64,000 nt of DNA from an uncultured Lactobacillaceae bacterium (GCA_945273735.1 CALYPJ010000004.1:1-64000); one strand, 5' to 3'. Counted from the first letter of the stretch, positions 33,044 to 43,266 are shown. Notes: generated by a model not told the origin, from the sequence alone. Program-made: numbers and translations.

Positions 33044-34127
33044 TAATTAGCTTCTTTAAAACTTCAATAAAATGATCTGTTGCATGTCTCTGCCCTAATT
33101 TAAAAGCATTTTTCTTCATTATAGATAATTTTTTTGAATCAGAGATTAACTCATTAATTAATTTATATAATTTAGCCGCAGACAACTGATCTTCTGGTAA
33201 TAAAATAGCCGCATTAAGATTACTTAAAGTAGTTGCATTATAAGTTTGATGATCATGGGTTACATTAGGGCTTGGAATTAAGATTGCCGGCACACCTAAA
33301 GCAGTCAATTCTGCTATAGTTGTAGCTCCAGATCGACAAATCATCAAAGAAATTTGTGGCAATAAGTCCAACATGTGATCAATATAAGGCTTAATTGTAA
33401 CATTTTCTTTTTTTTGAAGCTTTTCAAAAAAATTTTTTTTTGCATCGTAGTAGCGTCTACCCGTTGCAAAAATTAAATTAAAGTTTTTAATTTTATAAGA
33501 TTGGATCATTTGTTCAGTTGCCTCATTAATTTTTAAAGCCCCTAAAGATCCACCAAAAATCAAAACTTGAGGTAATTTAATATTGCCTTTACTAATTTCG
33601 ACAGAATTTAATGAAGATTCATAAACTTCCTGAGATCTAGGATTCCCAGTAAATGCAATTTTTTTACTAGGAAAAAATTGAGCAGAGTTTTGATCAGAAA
33701 TTGCTACGCAATCAACTTTTTTAGCAAGTATTCGATTGGCTAATCCGGGATAAGAATTAGGCTCAAAAATTAAAGTTTTAATTGTAAGACGTGAAGCTTC
33801 ATAAAGAATAGGTGCTGAAACATAGCCTCCTGTCCCCACAACTATGTCAGGTTTAAATTTCTTAATTATTTTTTTTGCTTCAGGAATTGTTTTCAAAAAC
33901 TTACCTATAGCTTGAAAATTGCGCCAAGAAAACGAACGTCGTAATCCCTGAACTTTAATCGGGATAAAATCTATTTTAGATTCTTTCATCAAGCGTTTTT
34001 CTAATCCGCGATCACTGCCAATAAATAAAATTGCAACTTTCGGATCTTTCTCTCTTAACTTTCTAATAACAGAAAGAGCTGGGTAAATATGTCCTCCAGT
34101 TCCTCCTCCAGCAAACATTATTCTCAT
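33024..34127 (-). CDS. murG: UDP-GlcNAc:lipid I transferase MurG
   Basis: 367 aa; MFAGGGTGGHIYPALS; CRSGATTIAEL. Confidence 0.98.
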   Translation of the reverse strand: MRIMFAGGGTGGHIYPALSVIRKLREKDPKVAILFIGSDRGLEKRLMKESKIDFIPIKVQGLRRSFSWRNFQAIGKFLKTIPEAKKIIKKFKPDIVVGTGGYVSAPILYEASRLTIKTLIFEPNSYPGLANRILAKKVDCVAISDQNSAQFFPSKKIAFTGNPRSQEVYESSLNSVEISKGNIKLPQVLIFGGSLGALKINEATEQMIQSYKIKNFNLIFATGRRYYDAKKNFFEKLQKKENVTIKPYIDHMLDLLPQISLMICRSGATTIAELTALGVPAILIPSPNVTHDHQTYNATTLSNLNAAILLPEDQLSAAKLYKLINELISDSKKLSIMKKNAFKLGQRHATDHFIEVLKKLINEDSRK

Positions 34128-35452
34128 GGTTTTAATTTCCGATAAAGTTCTTTAAATTTTTTTCCTCTAGCTTCAAAACTTTTAAATTGATCCCAACTCG
34201 CACTCGCTGGTGAAAACAAAATCGTATCTCCAGGCTTTGAACTTTTAAATGAGTCATTAAAAGCATCAGTTAAATTTTGATGACAAACAGTTTTTATTTT
34301 AACTGAATTAATTACTTTCCGTAATTGTTCCTGATTTTCACCAAATAACTCAACTAATTTTACATTTTTAAGAGCCAACCCTAATTTTGGAAATTTATCA
34401 CCCCGATCCATACCACCAGCAATTAAAATAACTGGCTTTTTCATACTTTTTAATGCTACAATTGTCGCCTCTTCATCAGTAGCTTTAGAATCATTGTAAA
34501 ATTTTCGATTTGATTTTTCTCCAACATATTCTAAACGATGCTCAACACCTGGAAATGATTCAGCAACTTCAGAAATTATTTGATTAGAAACTCCTAATAT
34601 TTTAGCAACTGTAGCTGCTGCTAAAATATTTTCTACATTATGTATTCCGGGAATCTTTATTAATGATGTCGGACAAATTTTTCTGCCTTGAGAATAAATT
34701 ATCTTATTTTTTAAATAAACTAAAGAATTTGATTCATCTAAAGATAACCCAAATTTAATTATTTTAGACTTAGTTGATTTTATGTAAGAATCTAGGTCTT
34801 TTTGATCACCATTAATTATTAGATAATCATTAGAAGTTTGATTTGCAAATATCTTACTTTTAGCACTCAAATAATTTTTATATGTATGATGATGTTCCAA
34901 ATGATGAGGAAAAGTGTTATTAATTAAAGCTATTCTCGGATGAAATTCTTCAGTAAATTCTAATTGAAAACTTGAACATTCACAAACTACATAATCATTT
35001 TTTTGCGCTTTTAATGATACTTCAGATAATGGAATTCCAATATTTCCAGCTTTATAAACACAATTTTTCGTAGATTTTTTTAGCATTTCGGCAATTAAAG
35101 TCGTTACTGTCGTTTTTCCATTAGTACCAGTAACTCCTATTAAATGAGCTTTACAATACCATGAAGCAAACTCTAACTCAGTTACCAGAGGAATTTTTAA
35201 CTTCAACGCCATATTAATATATGGATTTTCTATAGGAATTCCTGGGCTTTTTATAATTAAATCAAAGTTCTCTTTCTCCATAGTTGTAATCTGGTCAAAT
35301 TTATGTACTTCTGGATCATTAAATTGGTTAATTTGATCATCGTGAAAATAGATTTTTGCCTTTTGAACTTTTAGCAAATCAATAGCACTTTTACCGCTTA
35401 ACCCTAATCCTAAAACTAAAACTTTTTTATTTATTAAATTATGCTTACTCAA
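34124..35452 (-). CDS. murD: UDP-MurNAc-L-Ala:D-Glu ligase
   Basis: 442 aa; GVTGTNGKTTVTTL; PGVEHRLEYV. Confidence 0.98.
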   Translation of the reverse strand: MSKHNLINKKVLVLGLGLSGKSAIDLLKVQKAKIYFHDDQINQFNDPEVHKFDQITTMEKENFDLIIKSPGIPIENPYINMALKLKIPLVTELEFASWYCKAHLIGVTGTNGKTTVTTLIAEMLKKSTKNCVYKAGNIGIPLSEVSLKAQKNDYVVCECSSFQLEFTEEFHPRIALINNTFPHHLEHHHTYKNYLSAKSKIFANQTSNDYLIINGDQKDLDSYIKSTKSKIIKFGLSLDESNSLVYLKNKIIYSQGRKICPTSLIKIPGIHNVENILAAATVAKILGVSNQIISEVAESFPGVEHRLEYVGEKSNRKFYNDSKATDEEATIVALKSMKKPVILIAGGMDRGDKFPKLGLALKNVKLVELFGENQEQLRKVINSVKIKTVCHQNLTDAFNDSFKSSKPGDTILFSPASASWDQFKSFEARGKKFKELYRKLKP

Positions 35453-35490
35453 TTTTTTCCCTTAATAGCAATTTATATATTCCGTAAAAT

Positions 35491-35518
35491 AAATAATATT
35501 ATAAATTATATATTATTT
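35491..35518. repeat. A/T-only inverted repeat in the murD-mraY gap
   Basis: AAATAATAT-10 nt-ATATTATTT, perfect 9-bp arms. Confidence 0.7.
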
Positions 35519-35574
35519 TATATTGAATGAAATTAGCTCATTTATGATTTAAACTTAGTTAGTTTTTATCATAA

Positions 35575-36618
35575 TTAATTTGTAATTAAAATTATTGAAG
35601 TCAAAATTGTCATAATCAATGTTATACCATAACTAACATAATTAATCTTGACCTCACTCCAACCAGATAACTCTAAATGGTGATGTAAAGGAGCCATTTT
35701 AAAGACTCTTTTTCCCGTAAAATGATGAACTCCAACTTGAATTATGTCAGATAAAGTTTCACCTACAAAAATTATACCTACAAAAAGTAAGGACCAAATA
35801 GCATTTAATTGAATTGATGCTGCTGCTAAAAAGGCCCCAACGGATAATGAACCCAAATCACCCATAAATATTTGTGCTGGCTTAAAATTAAACCACAAAA
35901 AAGCAGAAATAGCACCAAATAAAAGCGATCCAATTAAAATAACAGCCGTATTATTTCGTTTTATAGCTAAAACAATATAAAAAGATAATACAATTAATGT
36001 TGTACCTGAAGCCAAACCATCGATACCGTCAGTTAAGTTAACTGCATTAGAAAAACCAACAATCCAAATTAAAGCAAAAAGAAAAACTAATCCACTAATG
36101 ATTAGTCCTTTACTATTTTTAAAGGGTTGTGTTGGGCTTAAGAACAAATAAATTAACCCAGCTAAAATTTGTAAAATAAATTTATCACGCGCTCGTAATC
36201 CTAAGTTTTGATTTTTAGAAACTTTTTTATAATCATCAATAAAACCGATTAATCCAAAAGCAAGCAAAACAAAAGTCAAACTGATAATTCCCCGAATTTG
36301 ATCTAATTTTACTTGAGTAAACAAATAATATATTGTAAAAGAAATTCCTAGTAAAATTGGAACAAGAATAAATAACAATCCACCCATGGTTGGAGTTCCA
36401 GTTTTACTTTCATGCCAAGTAGGGCCATCTTCTTTTATTTGTTGAACGTCTTTTTCTTTTTTTAAAAATTTAATAAAAAATGGATAAATTAGCCAACAAA
36501 TGGCCAATGAGGTACCAATTAAGATCATAGATAAAGGTATACGATCTATAATTAAGGTAAAAATTACAATATAACTTACAAAAATAATTTTAAATAAAAA
36601 GTTTTCTTTAATTTTCAT
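35575..36618 (-). CDS. mraY: Phospho-MurNAc-pentapeptide translocase
   Basis: 347 aa; GTPTMGGLLF; NAVNLTDGIDGLA; MAPLHHHLEL. Confidence 0.97.
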   Translation of the reverse strand: MKIKENFLFKIIFVSYIVIFTLIIDRIPLSMILIGTSLAICWLIYPFFIKFLKKEKDVQQIKEDGPTWHESKTGTPTMGGLLFILVPILLGISFTIYYLFTQVKLDQIRGIISLTFVLLAFGLIGFIDDYKKVSKNQNLGLRARDKFILQILAGLIYLFLSPTQPFKNSKGLIISGLVFLFALIWIVGFSNAVNLTDGIDGLASGTTLIVLSFYIVLAIKRNNTAVILIGSLLFGAISAFLWFNFKPAQIFMGDLGSLSVGAFLAAASIQLNAIWSLLFVGIIFVGETLSDIIQVGVHHFTGKRVFKMAPLHHHLELSGWSEVKINYVSYGITLIMTILTSIILITN

Positions 36619-38806
36619 TAGTATTTTCTTTCAAGTCTACAGAAATTTTTTTTGTGAAATCAATAGAGCTTCCTGGAGGTAAGCTTTGTTTACTGACATA
36701 TCCATTACCATTAATAGATATATTTTTGCCAGTAATTTGTCCCAATTTAATTACATCACTCTTGGACCATCCTGTTAAATCTGGTAAAACCATGGCACCA
36801 TTTGTTAATAAAATAATTTTATCGCCATTTAAAACTTTTGTATGAGGATAAGGTAACTGCTGAACTATATTTGTTCCACTTCCGATAATTATAGGCTTTA
36901 ATCCCTTTTTTAATAATTTATCTTGTGCCTCATTACGCGAAAAATTAGCCAAATTTGGTACAGTAACATCATAATTTTTCAATGATTGATAGTTTTTACT
37001 ATATGACATTGAATACGTAACCATTGGCTTAAAAATCTCACTAAGTATTTGTTCGGGTTGTTTACTAATTATTTGAGGCTTTTTCATTGATGCATAAAAA
37101 ATATAACGTGGATTATTCGCTGGATAAATTCCCATTACGGAGTATAAATAATCATATGAACCACCCAAATACCCACTGCCATTTGAAGTTGATATTTCAG
37201 CAGTACCAGTTTTTACAGCTAAATCCAAATTAGGTACTGCATAAACTACTCCCGTACCGTACTTTTCATTAACTACTCGGCGCATTTCATTAAGAGTTTC
37301 ATTAGCAGCGTTGACACTAATTGGCCTACCTTTTTTGACAATTTTAAAAAGTTTTATATTCTTATTGGCTGGATTAACAATTTTTTTAACAATTTGAGGC
37401 TTAATGATTTGCCCTTGATTTGCAATAGCAGTATATGCTTGTAATAATTGAATTACATTTACACTAATTCCTTGACCAAAAGCTGTAGTTGCTTGATCAA
37501 TAGGTTCTTTAAAAGATAGAAATCCCGCTTGCTCATTAGGTAACGTAATTCCTGTTTTTTGGCAAAATCCAAAATTTTTGATAGCTTTTTGCCAACGATC
37601 TTTGCCAATTTTTTGTTCAAGATGAACAAAACCAACATTACTTGAGCGAGGAAAAGCTTGAGACATTGGGATTAACCCCCATCCATTTTTTTGCCAATCA
37701 TATATTATATTTGGACCAATTTTTATAGACCCTGAGTCATAATACTCATTTGGATTATAAACACCTAAATCAATTGCTGTACTTAAAGTCACTGCTTTAA
37801 AAACCGATCCCGGTTCAAATGTATCTTCAACAAGATGATCTCGCCACATATCTGATAAGCCTTTTAAAGTATTAGTGTCAAAGGAAGGGCGCTGAGTTGC
37901 CGCAATAATTCGACCAGTTTTTGCTTCCATCATCACCGAATTTAACTCTAAAGGATGATAATTCTCATTAACTTGAGTTACAAGTGCTTCTAAATGCTTT
38001 TGAAAATCACTATTTAAGGTTAAATATATATCTTTACCATCACTTGGATTAACACGATTCTCAACAATTCGATCGCCAAATCCTGCTCTTAAATTAACTT
38101 TACGTTCAATATAACCATTTTTACCACTTAATTGAGCATCAAATTCTCGTTCTATTCCTAGTTTACCAACTAATTGTGCATTGGACTTTTCTTGATCATC
38201 AATCATTAAATCAGCAATTCCCACAATCTGAGATGCAAAAACTCCCCCATTATACAAACGTGCTGGACGACGTAAAAACTCAATTCCAGTTATTTTTTCT
38301 TTTTTAATTTGTTTCTCAATCTTATCTTTCACTGCTACTGGAATATTATCACCACCAGCACCGAATCGAATTTGATATCCATTTAGTTTTAATTGCTTAA
38401 AAACTAAGTCTTTACTAATTGGCAAATTGTCACTAATTAGCTTAGCAACTGTCTCTTTGTTCGTAACATACAAGGGAATACTTTTGTTACCATCAATTTC
38501 CATTCCAGCTCTTTTATCAGTAGTAGCAGTTATCGTGAATTTGCTATCATTTTGAGCAATAATATTACCATTTTGGTCAAAAATGTGGCCTCGATTTGCT
38601 GGTAAAATTGTTTTAGATTGATGTATTTGTTCTTGTTTTTGGTTTAAATTTACCCCACTCGCTTGGTGAGTACTAACGATCCAAATAAAACGATATGAAA
38701 AAATAATAAAAACACTAATTACAATTAAAAGAAAAAATAAACCGAATCTTCTTCGGTTTCGATAATTAATTTCTTGATGTAATTTTTGACTTTTCTTTTG
38801 TTTCAT
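36608..38806 (-). CDS. Class B penicillin-binding protein (Pbp2B/FtsI type) with PASTA domains
   Basis: 732 aa; FEPGSVFKA, SSN, KTGTA motifs; two C-terminal PASTA-like repeats. Confidence 0.95.
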   Translation of the reverse strand: MKQKKSQKLHQEINYRNRRRFGLFFLLIVISVFIIFSYRFIWIVSTHQASGVNLNQKQEQIHQSKTILPANRGHIFDQNGNIIAQNDSKFTITATTDKRAGMEIDGNKSIPLYVTNKETVAKLISDNLPISKDLVFKQLKLNGYQIRFGAGGDNIPVAVKDKIEKQIKKEKITGIEFLRRPARLYNGGVFASQIVGIADLMIDDQEKSNAQLVGKLGIEREFDAQLSGKNGYIERKVNLRAGFGDRIVENRVNPSDGKDIYLTLNSDFQKHLEALVTQVNENYHPLELNSVMMEAKTGRIIAATQRPSFDTNTLKGLSDMWRDHLVEDTFEPGSVFKAVTLSTAIDLGVYNPNEYYDSGSIKIGPNIIYDWQKNGWGLIPMSQAFPRSSNVGFVHLEQKIGKDRWQKAIKNFGFCQKTGITLPNEQAGFLSFKEPIDQATTAFGQGISVNVIQLLQAYTAIANQGQIIKPQIVKKIVNPANKNIKLFKIVKKGRPISVNAANETLNEMRRVVNEKYGTGVVYAVPNLDLAVKTGTAEISTSNGSGYLGGSYDYLYSVMGIYPANNPRYIFYASMKKPQIISKQPEQILSEIFKPMVTYSMSYSKNYQSLKNYDVTVPNLANFSRNEAQDKLLKKGLKPIIIGSGTNIVQQLPYPHTKVLNGDKIILLTNGAMVLPDLTGWSKSDVIKLGQITGKNISINGNGYVSKQSLPPGSSIDFTKKISVDLKENTNEN

Positions 38807-38812
38807 CGATTA

Positions 38813-39256
38813 TCATTTCAAAATATTTTTGATACGACTTTCATCAATTTGAAAACCATATTTTTCAGCTAACTTTGCCAATCGTGAATCATTGGATAAA
38901 GTTTGTACTTCAGAATTCAAATCTTGATTTTCCTGACTAATTGATTGAATTTGTTTGTTTGTTAAATCAATTTGATAGCTCACATTAGAAGTTTTAATAC
39001 GACCTTGCAAAATAAAAAACAACCCTACAAACACAGCTACACCACAAAGAAAAACCAACAATTTTTCTAAAATACTTAAACGAACTTTACCAATACTAAC
39101 ACTTTTAACGGTTTCACGATTATCAGACTGCGATTTACGACGTACAGCAGAACCTGAATGAAGATGAGCCAAATTTGATACATCGGTAGTCGAAGTTAAT
39201 TCCGGTGAATTAGTACCATTGTAAATAATATCTGAATTTAATCTATCTTCTCTCAT
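38813..39256 (-). CDS. ftsL: Cell division protein FtsL
   Basis: 147 aa; single TM plus coiled coil; between rsmH and pbp. Confidence 0.88.
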   Translation of the reverse strand: MREDRLNSDIIYNGTNSPELTSTTDVSNLAHLHSGSAVRRKSQSDNRETVKSVSIGKVRLSILEKLLVFLCGVAVFVGLFFILQGRIKTSNVSYQIDLTNKQIQSISQENQDLNSEVQTLSNDSRLAKLAEKYGFQIDESRIKNILK

Positions 39257-39265
39257 GATATTTTC

Positions 39266-40228
39266 CTAAAAACTAATATTTCTAATTTTTTTTGCACTTC
39301 TTAATCGTGCACTATGTGCCCGCCAATTATGTTTCAGTTCTAACTCAGAAGGTTTAATGGCCTGCCGAGTAGTTAGCTCTAATTTAGGTTTAACATTTTC
39401 AGGAATAATTGGTATTCCTTTAGGATAATCTTGATATTTAGCTAATTTTCTAAACAGACGAGAAACAATTTTATCTTCTAAAGATTGAAAAGTTACTACA
39501 GAAATAATGCCCCCAATTTTTAATTTTTCTAAACTCTTTTCTAAAGCAGTTTTCAAAGAAAACAATTCGTGATTAACTTCAATCCTTAAAGCCTGAAAAA
39601 ATTTTTTTGCTGGATGACCTTTTTTCCTTTTGACAGCTTCTGGTAAATAATCAAAGATAATACCAACTAGTTGCATTGTTGTTTTTATTGGCTGCTTTTT
39701 TCGTTCCTTAACGATTGCTTGTGCTACTTGCCAGGAGCAAGGAGCATTCCCATAATCTTTAAAAATTTTTTTTAAATGAACTGCATCATAACTATTAATA
39801 ACTTTAAATGCTGTTAATGTTTGCCTTTGATCCATTCTCATATCTAAAGGTCCATTAAAACGATAACTAAAGCCCCTTTTAGGATCATCAAATTGAGGTG
39901 AAGAAACACCTAAATCAAAAACAATTCCATCAATTGTTTTTAAACCAACTTCGTTGACAATTGAATCAATATGCTCGTAATTATTTTGAATTAAAAAAAG
40001 TCGTTTAGCTGAAATGGCATCTTTAAATTTTTTTTCTCCATATTTTATAGCTTCAGAATCCTGATCAATGCTAATTAAATGACCAGTAGATATTTGGTTT
40101 AATATCGATTGAGTATAACCGCCACGGCCAAATGTAGCATCAATATAATTACCTTCAGGTTTTACATTTAAAGAAGTTATTGCTTCATTTAATAAAACAC
40201 TGCAATGTAATAAATTAGTCAAAATCAA
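39266..40228 (-). CDS. rsmH: 16S rRNA (cytosine1402-N4)-methyltransferase
   Basis: 320 aa; YIDATFGRGGYTQSIL; DLGVSSPQFDDPKRGFSYR. Confidence 0.97.
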   Translation of the reverse strand: MILTNLLHCSVLLNEAITSLNVKPEGNYIDATFGRGGYTQSILNQISTGHLISIDQDSEAIKYGEKKFKDAISAKRLFLIQNNYEHIDSIVNEVGLKTIDGIVFDLGVSSPQFDDPKRGFSYRFNGPLDMRMDQRQTLTAFKVINSYDAVHLKKIFKDYGNAPCSWQVAQAIVKERKKQPIKTTMQLVGIIFDYLPEAVKRKKGHPAKKFFQALRIEVNHELFSLKTALEKSLEKLKIGGIISVVTFQSLEDKIVSRLFRKLAKYQDYPKGIPIIPENVKPKLELTTRQAIKPSELELKHNWRAHSARLRSAKKIRNISF

Positions 40229-40649
40229 TATCCATTAAATTTTCTGAAATATCGCTAATATTATCAGCCATTTCTGTATCCATTTCTTGATAAGATGCAG
40301 CATCCCAAATTTCAATTCGAGAATTTACACCCAAAATTACACAATCTTTTTTTAATTTTGCGAAGGAAATTAAGTTAACCGGCAAGTTCACACGACCATT
40401 ACGATCCAGCTGAACTTCACTTGCTCCAGAATAAAAAAATCGACTAAATAATCTTGAAGACTTTTTAGTTAAAGATAACGTAGATAATTTTTTTACTAAA
40501 ACATCCCAATTATTTAACGAATAGCCAAATAAACAACCGTCCATACCTCGTGTAATAATAAAAGAACTACCTAGCTCATTACGAAACTTAGCTGGAATTA
40601 TAATTCTACCTTTTTCATCTAAGCTATGGTGAAATTCGCCCATAAACAT
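40215..40649 (-). CDS. mraZ: Transcriptional regulator MraZ
   Basis: 144 aa; MFMGEFHHSLDEKGRIIIPAKFR; second SpoVT-like domain LDRNGRVNLP. Confidence 0.97.
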   Translation of the reverse strand: MFMGEFHHSLDEKGRIIIPAKFRNELGSSFIITRGMDGCLFGYSLNNWDVLVKKLSTLSLTKKSSRLFSRFFYSGASEVQLDRNGRVNLPVNLISFAKLKKDCVILGVNSRIEIWDAASYQEMDTEMADNISDISENLMDIDFD

Positions 40650-40675
40650 AACTAATTACCCTCAAAAAAATTCTA

Positions 40676-40709
40676 CCACAATGCACCACTTCGAACCACG
40701 TAGTGACAC
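40676..40709 (-). promoter_or_regulatory. Candidate MraZ boxes upstream of mraZ
   Basis: Plus-strand CCAC at 40676, 40686, 40696 and ACAC at 40706 (GTGG/GTGT on minus), exact 10-bp spacing. Confidence 0.75.
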
Positions 40710-40754
40710 CTTGTAACATAATTTTAATAAGCGAACATATGTTTCTAATAAGTT

Positions 40755-41117
40755 TTAGAGAATATTAAAGATATTTAAAGTAAAAAATATTATGTACCAA
40801 AAAAACAATATAATTGTTAAAAATTTACGTGATTGCTTTAAAAAATAATAGACATTAAAACGATGAAAATATAAGGCATATGATAAAGCAAAAATAATTT
40901 CAAAACTAAAGAATAAAAGAAAAAATAAAGGTAGAATTGAATTTATATATTGCTTTTTTGTTACAAAAAAAAGAGCACCAATTAGTGGAGCCCAAAACCA
41001 ATGACTTAATTTGATTTTATACTTTGGTGCAAAATTAATTAAAAAAATATTAATTGTTGCTACAAAAACGATAAATCCAATTAAAATGATTAAACTAAAC
41101 AATTGAAAATTATTCAT
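40755..41117 (-). CDS. Small polytopic membrane protein upstream of mraZ (possibly DUF3397-like)
   Basis: 120 aa, several hydrophobic segments; family is a guess from position. Confidence 0.65.
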   Translation of the reverse strand: MNNFQLFSLIILIGFIVFVATINIFLINFAPKYKIKLSHWFWAPLIGALFFVTKKQYINSILPLFFLLFFSFEIIFALSYALYFHRFNVYYFLKQSRKFLTIILFFWYIIFFTLNIFNIL

Positions 41118-41169
41118 TATTTAACACTCAGCTATAATTTTGATAGAATAAATACTAGAAGGAAAAAAT

Positions 41170-41286
41170 ATGAAAAAGAAAAAAAGTAAATTTAGTATTA
41201 TCACAAATATTTCCATTTGGCTAATGATTATTGTTACTCTTCTTGGAGTTATACTCTCGGTAGTTTTACAATTTGTAGAATTTTAA
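41170..41286 (+). CDS. DUF4044-like small membrane protein, not in ORF track
   Basis: My translation: MKKKKSKFSIITNISIWLMIIVTLLGVILSVVLQFVEF (38 aa); upstream ggaaaaa RBS; Lys-rich N-terminus plus one TM. Confidence 0.75.
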   Translation: MKKKKSKFSIITNISIWLMIIVTLLGVILSVVLQFVEF

Positions 41287-41873
41287 CCTTCATACAATGT
41301 CGGTCGAATTGCGTAAATTAGAATTAAACAAAAAGTAGCTAGAATAAAGGTAGTAAAGAAACTAGGAGCCTGATAAAGCAAAGCTGCAATCCAGACATTC
41401 CCATGCTTAGGAATCGTTAAATATTTACTAAAAAAAGTAGCTGAAGCTATTGTATGACAAGCAAATTTTCCTAAAGATCCGATTAATGTTCCCAAAAACA
41501 ATGACAGCACTGCAAATCCGTGCTGCTTTTTATTTATCGCTAATTGAAGCGGGCCGTGTGCCAATCCAGCCAAGCCGATTAAGGTAAATGCTACTATATA
41601 CTCAAATAATGCTTGAATTACTGATACAACATTTGGTGTTCCCATTCCTTTCAAAAATAGATCTAAAATTCCAAAAATTAATCCTGAGATCATTCCATTT
41701 AATAGCCCCCTCTTTAAAGCTAAAAACGTTATTGGGATAAAGCCAAATGAAATATTCAATATTCCCATATCCGGTTTAATGTAATTTAAAGCCATCGCCA
41801 AAGCAGCAAATAATGCATCTTCAACAATCAATCTTACTGTAATTAGTTCTTTTTTTTCTTGGTTACTTTTCAT
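41283..41873 (-). CDS. thiT: ThiT-like energy-coupled thiamine transporter S-component
   Basis: 196 aa; MAL..IKPDMGILNISFGFIPITFLALKRGL; LGKFACHTIASATFF; C-terminal TM segments. Confidence 0.85.
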   Translation of the reverse strand: MKSNQEKKELITVRLIVEDALFAALAMALNYIKPDMGILNISFGFIPITFLALKRGLLNGMISGLIFGILDLFLKGMGTPNVVSVIQALFEYIVAFTLIGLAGLAHGPLQLAINKKQHGFAVLSLFLGTLIGSLGKFACHTIASATFFSKYLTIPKHGNVWIAALLYQAPSFFTTFILATFCLILIYAIRPTLYEG

Positions 41874-42408
41874 CTTTTAATGCCAGCTTTCTTTTAAAGT
41901 TCTCAATAATTTTTAACATAGGAACATATAAAATAATAAAATAAAATAAATTAAATAGCAAAGTAGCCGGTAAATAAGTAGCTAAATATTGAAAAGGTGC
42001 AGTTCGTGTTAGTCCCAAATAGTTATTAATTCCATAATATATGGTACTAAAAATTGTCACTGAAAGAAAATAAGAAGATATTATATAAATGAAGTTATGT
42101 GGTAAATATTGTACTATCCACTTTAAAAATATTGCTGTTATAGCAAATGATACTGTATAAATACCAATAATCCCTGAATAAAAAATATCCGCTATTATCC
42201 CAGAAACAACTGCAACTCCCAGAAAATTAACGTTAATTTCAAAACTTAAAACAGTCAAAACACATAAAGAGCCAAGCCAAAAAATTTTTCCAGCAACTAG
42301 TGCTGAAAAAAAATGAGCAATGAAACTGATTGAACCATCTACTAAAATTAATATGTAAATTAAGAATAAAGCAAAAAAGAAAATTTTAAAATTGTTTCGT
42401 TTTTTCAT
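41863..42408 (-). CDS. mreD: Rod shape-determining protein MreD
   Basis: 181 aa polytopic; directly downstream of mreC. Confidence 0.85.
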   Translation of the reverse strand: MKKRNNFKIFFFALFLIYILILVDGSISFIAHFFSALVAGKIFWLGSLCVLTVLSFEINVNFLGVAVVSGIIADIFYSGIIGIYTVSFAITAIFLKWIVQYLPHNFIYIISSYFLSVTIFSTIYYGINNYLGLTRTAPFQYLATYLPATLLFNLFYFIILYVPMLKIIENFKRKLALKDEK

Positions 42409-43266
42409 TTAATTGCCAACCGTTCGATCAATTACAGTAACCACACTAAAATCATTAATATTAGTTGCTGATTTTACGTAAATCATTGTAGATAAACCAT
42501 AATCTTTTTTTTCGATTTTGTTAACTTTTCCAATTAACAAACCTTTAGGAACAACACCACCTAATCCAGAAGTAACCACAGCATCTCCTATATGAATTTC
42601 CGTATCAGTCGAAACATTTCCAAAAATCAAAGCATTTTCTGTCTCTGAATATCCAGTAATTACGCCATTAATTACTTCTCCTTTTTTAGTGGTTATTTGA
42701 GCAGCAAAATGATTTGCTATTTTACTATTTGAAGAAATTAATTCGACCTTTGAATTTAAGTGATTTACTTCCATTATACGACCGATTACACCGGAACCAG
42801 ACATTACTGGCATATTTTTCTTAATCCCGTTTACCGAACCTCGATTAATTATTAAAACATCCTGCCAATTAGCGGGCGAACGTGAAAGAACAGCTGCAGT
42901 AATTTGAGAATAATCAGATAAAGTAGCATTTAATTGTAATTCTTTTTTTAATTCTTTATTTTCTCTAGTTAAAATTTCTATTTTAGTTTGATTTTGCTCT
43001 AATTGATCCACTTTCTTTTTAAGTTTTTGATTTTCTTGATAAGTTGATATTAATTCGGTTTGAAAATTAAAACCATTTTTCAAAAGCCTACCAGGTTCAT
43101 TAACAACATAGCTTGTTACGTCAATGACATCATTAGTTAATTTTAAAAGATAAGGCGGCGTTTGCGAATAATTAATAATTCGAATTGAAAAAACAATTGA
43201 AGCAGCCGCTAAAATAAATGATATTAAAATTACAATTAATCTTTTGTTTGAAAAAAGTTTAGGCAT
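42409..43266 (-). CDS. mreC: Rod shape-determining protein MreC
   Basis: 285 aa; TM plus coiled coil plus beta domain; VISRSPANWQDVLIINRGSVNGI-like motif. Confidence 0.95.
   Translation of the reverse strand: MPKLFSNKRLIVILISFILAAASIVFSIRIINYSQTPPYLLKLTNDVIDVTSYVVNEPGRLLKNGFNFQTELISTYQENQKLKKKVDQLEQNQTKIEILTRENKELKKELQLNATLSDYSQITAAVLSRSPANWQDVLIINRGSVNGIKKNMPVMSGSGVIGRIMEVNHLNSKVELISSNSKIANHFAAQITTKKGEVINGVITGYSETENALIFGNVSTDTEIHIGDAVVTSGLGGVVPKGLLIGKVNKIEKKDYGLSTMIYVKSATNINDFSVVTVIDRTVGN

Noticed and set aside
41283-43266. TPP riboswitch controlling thiT
   Set aside because: thiT overlaps mreD with no leader; I saw no THI-box-like sequence.
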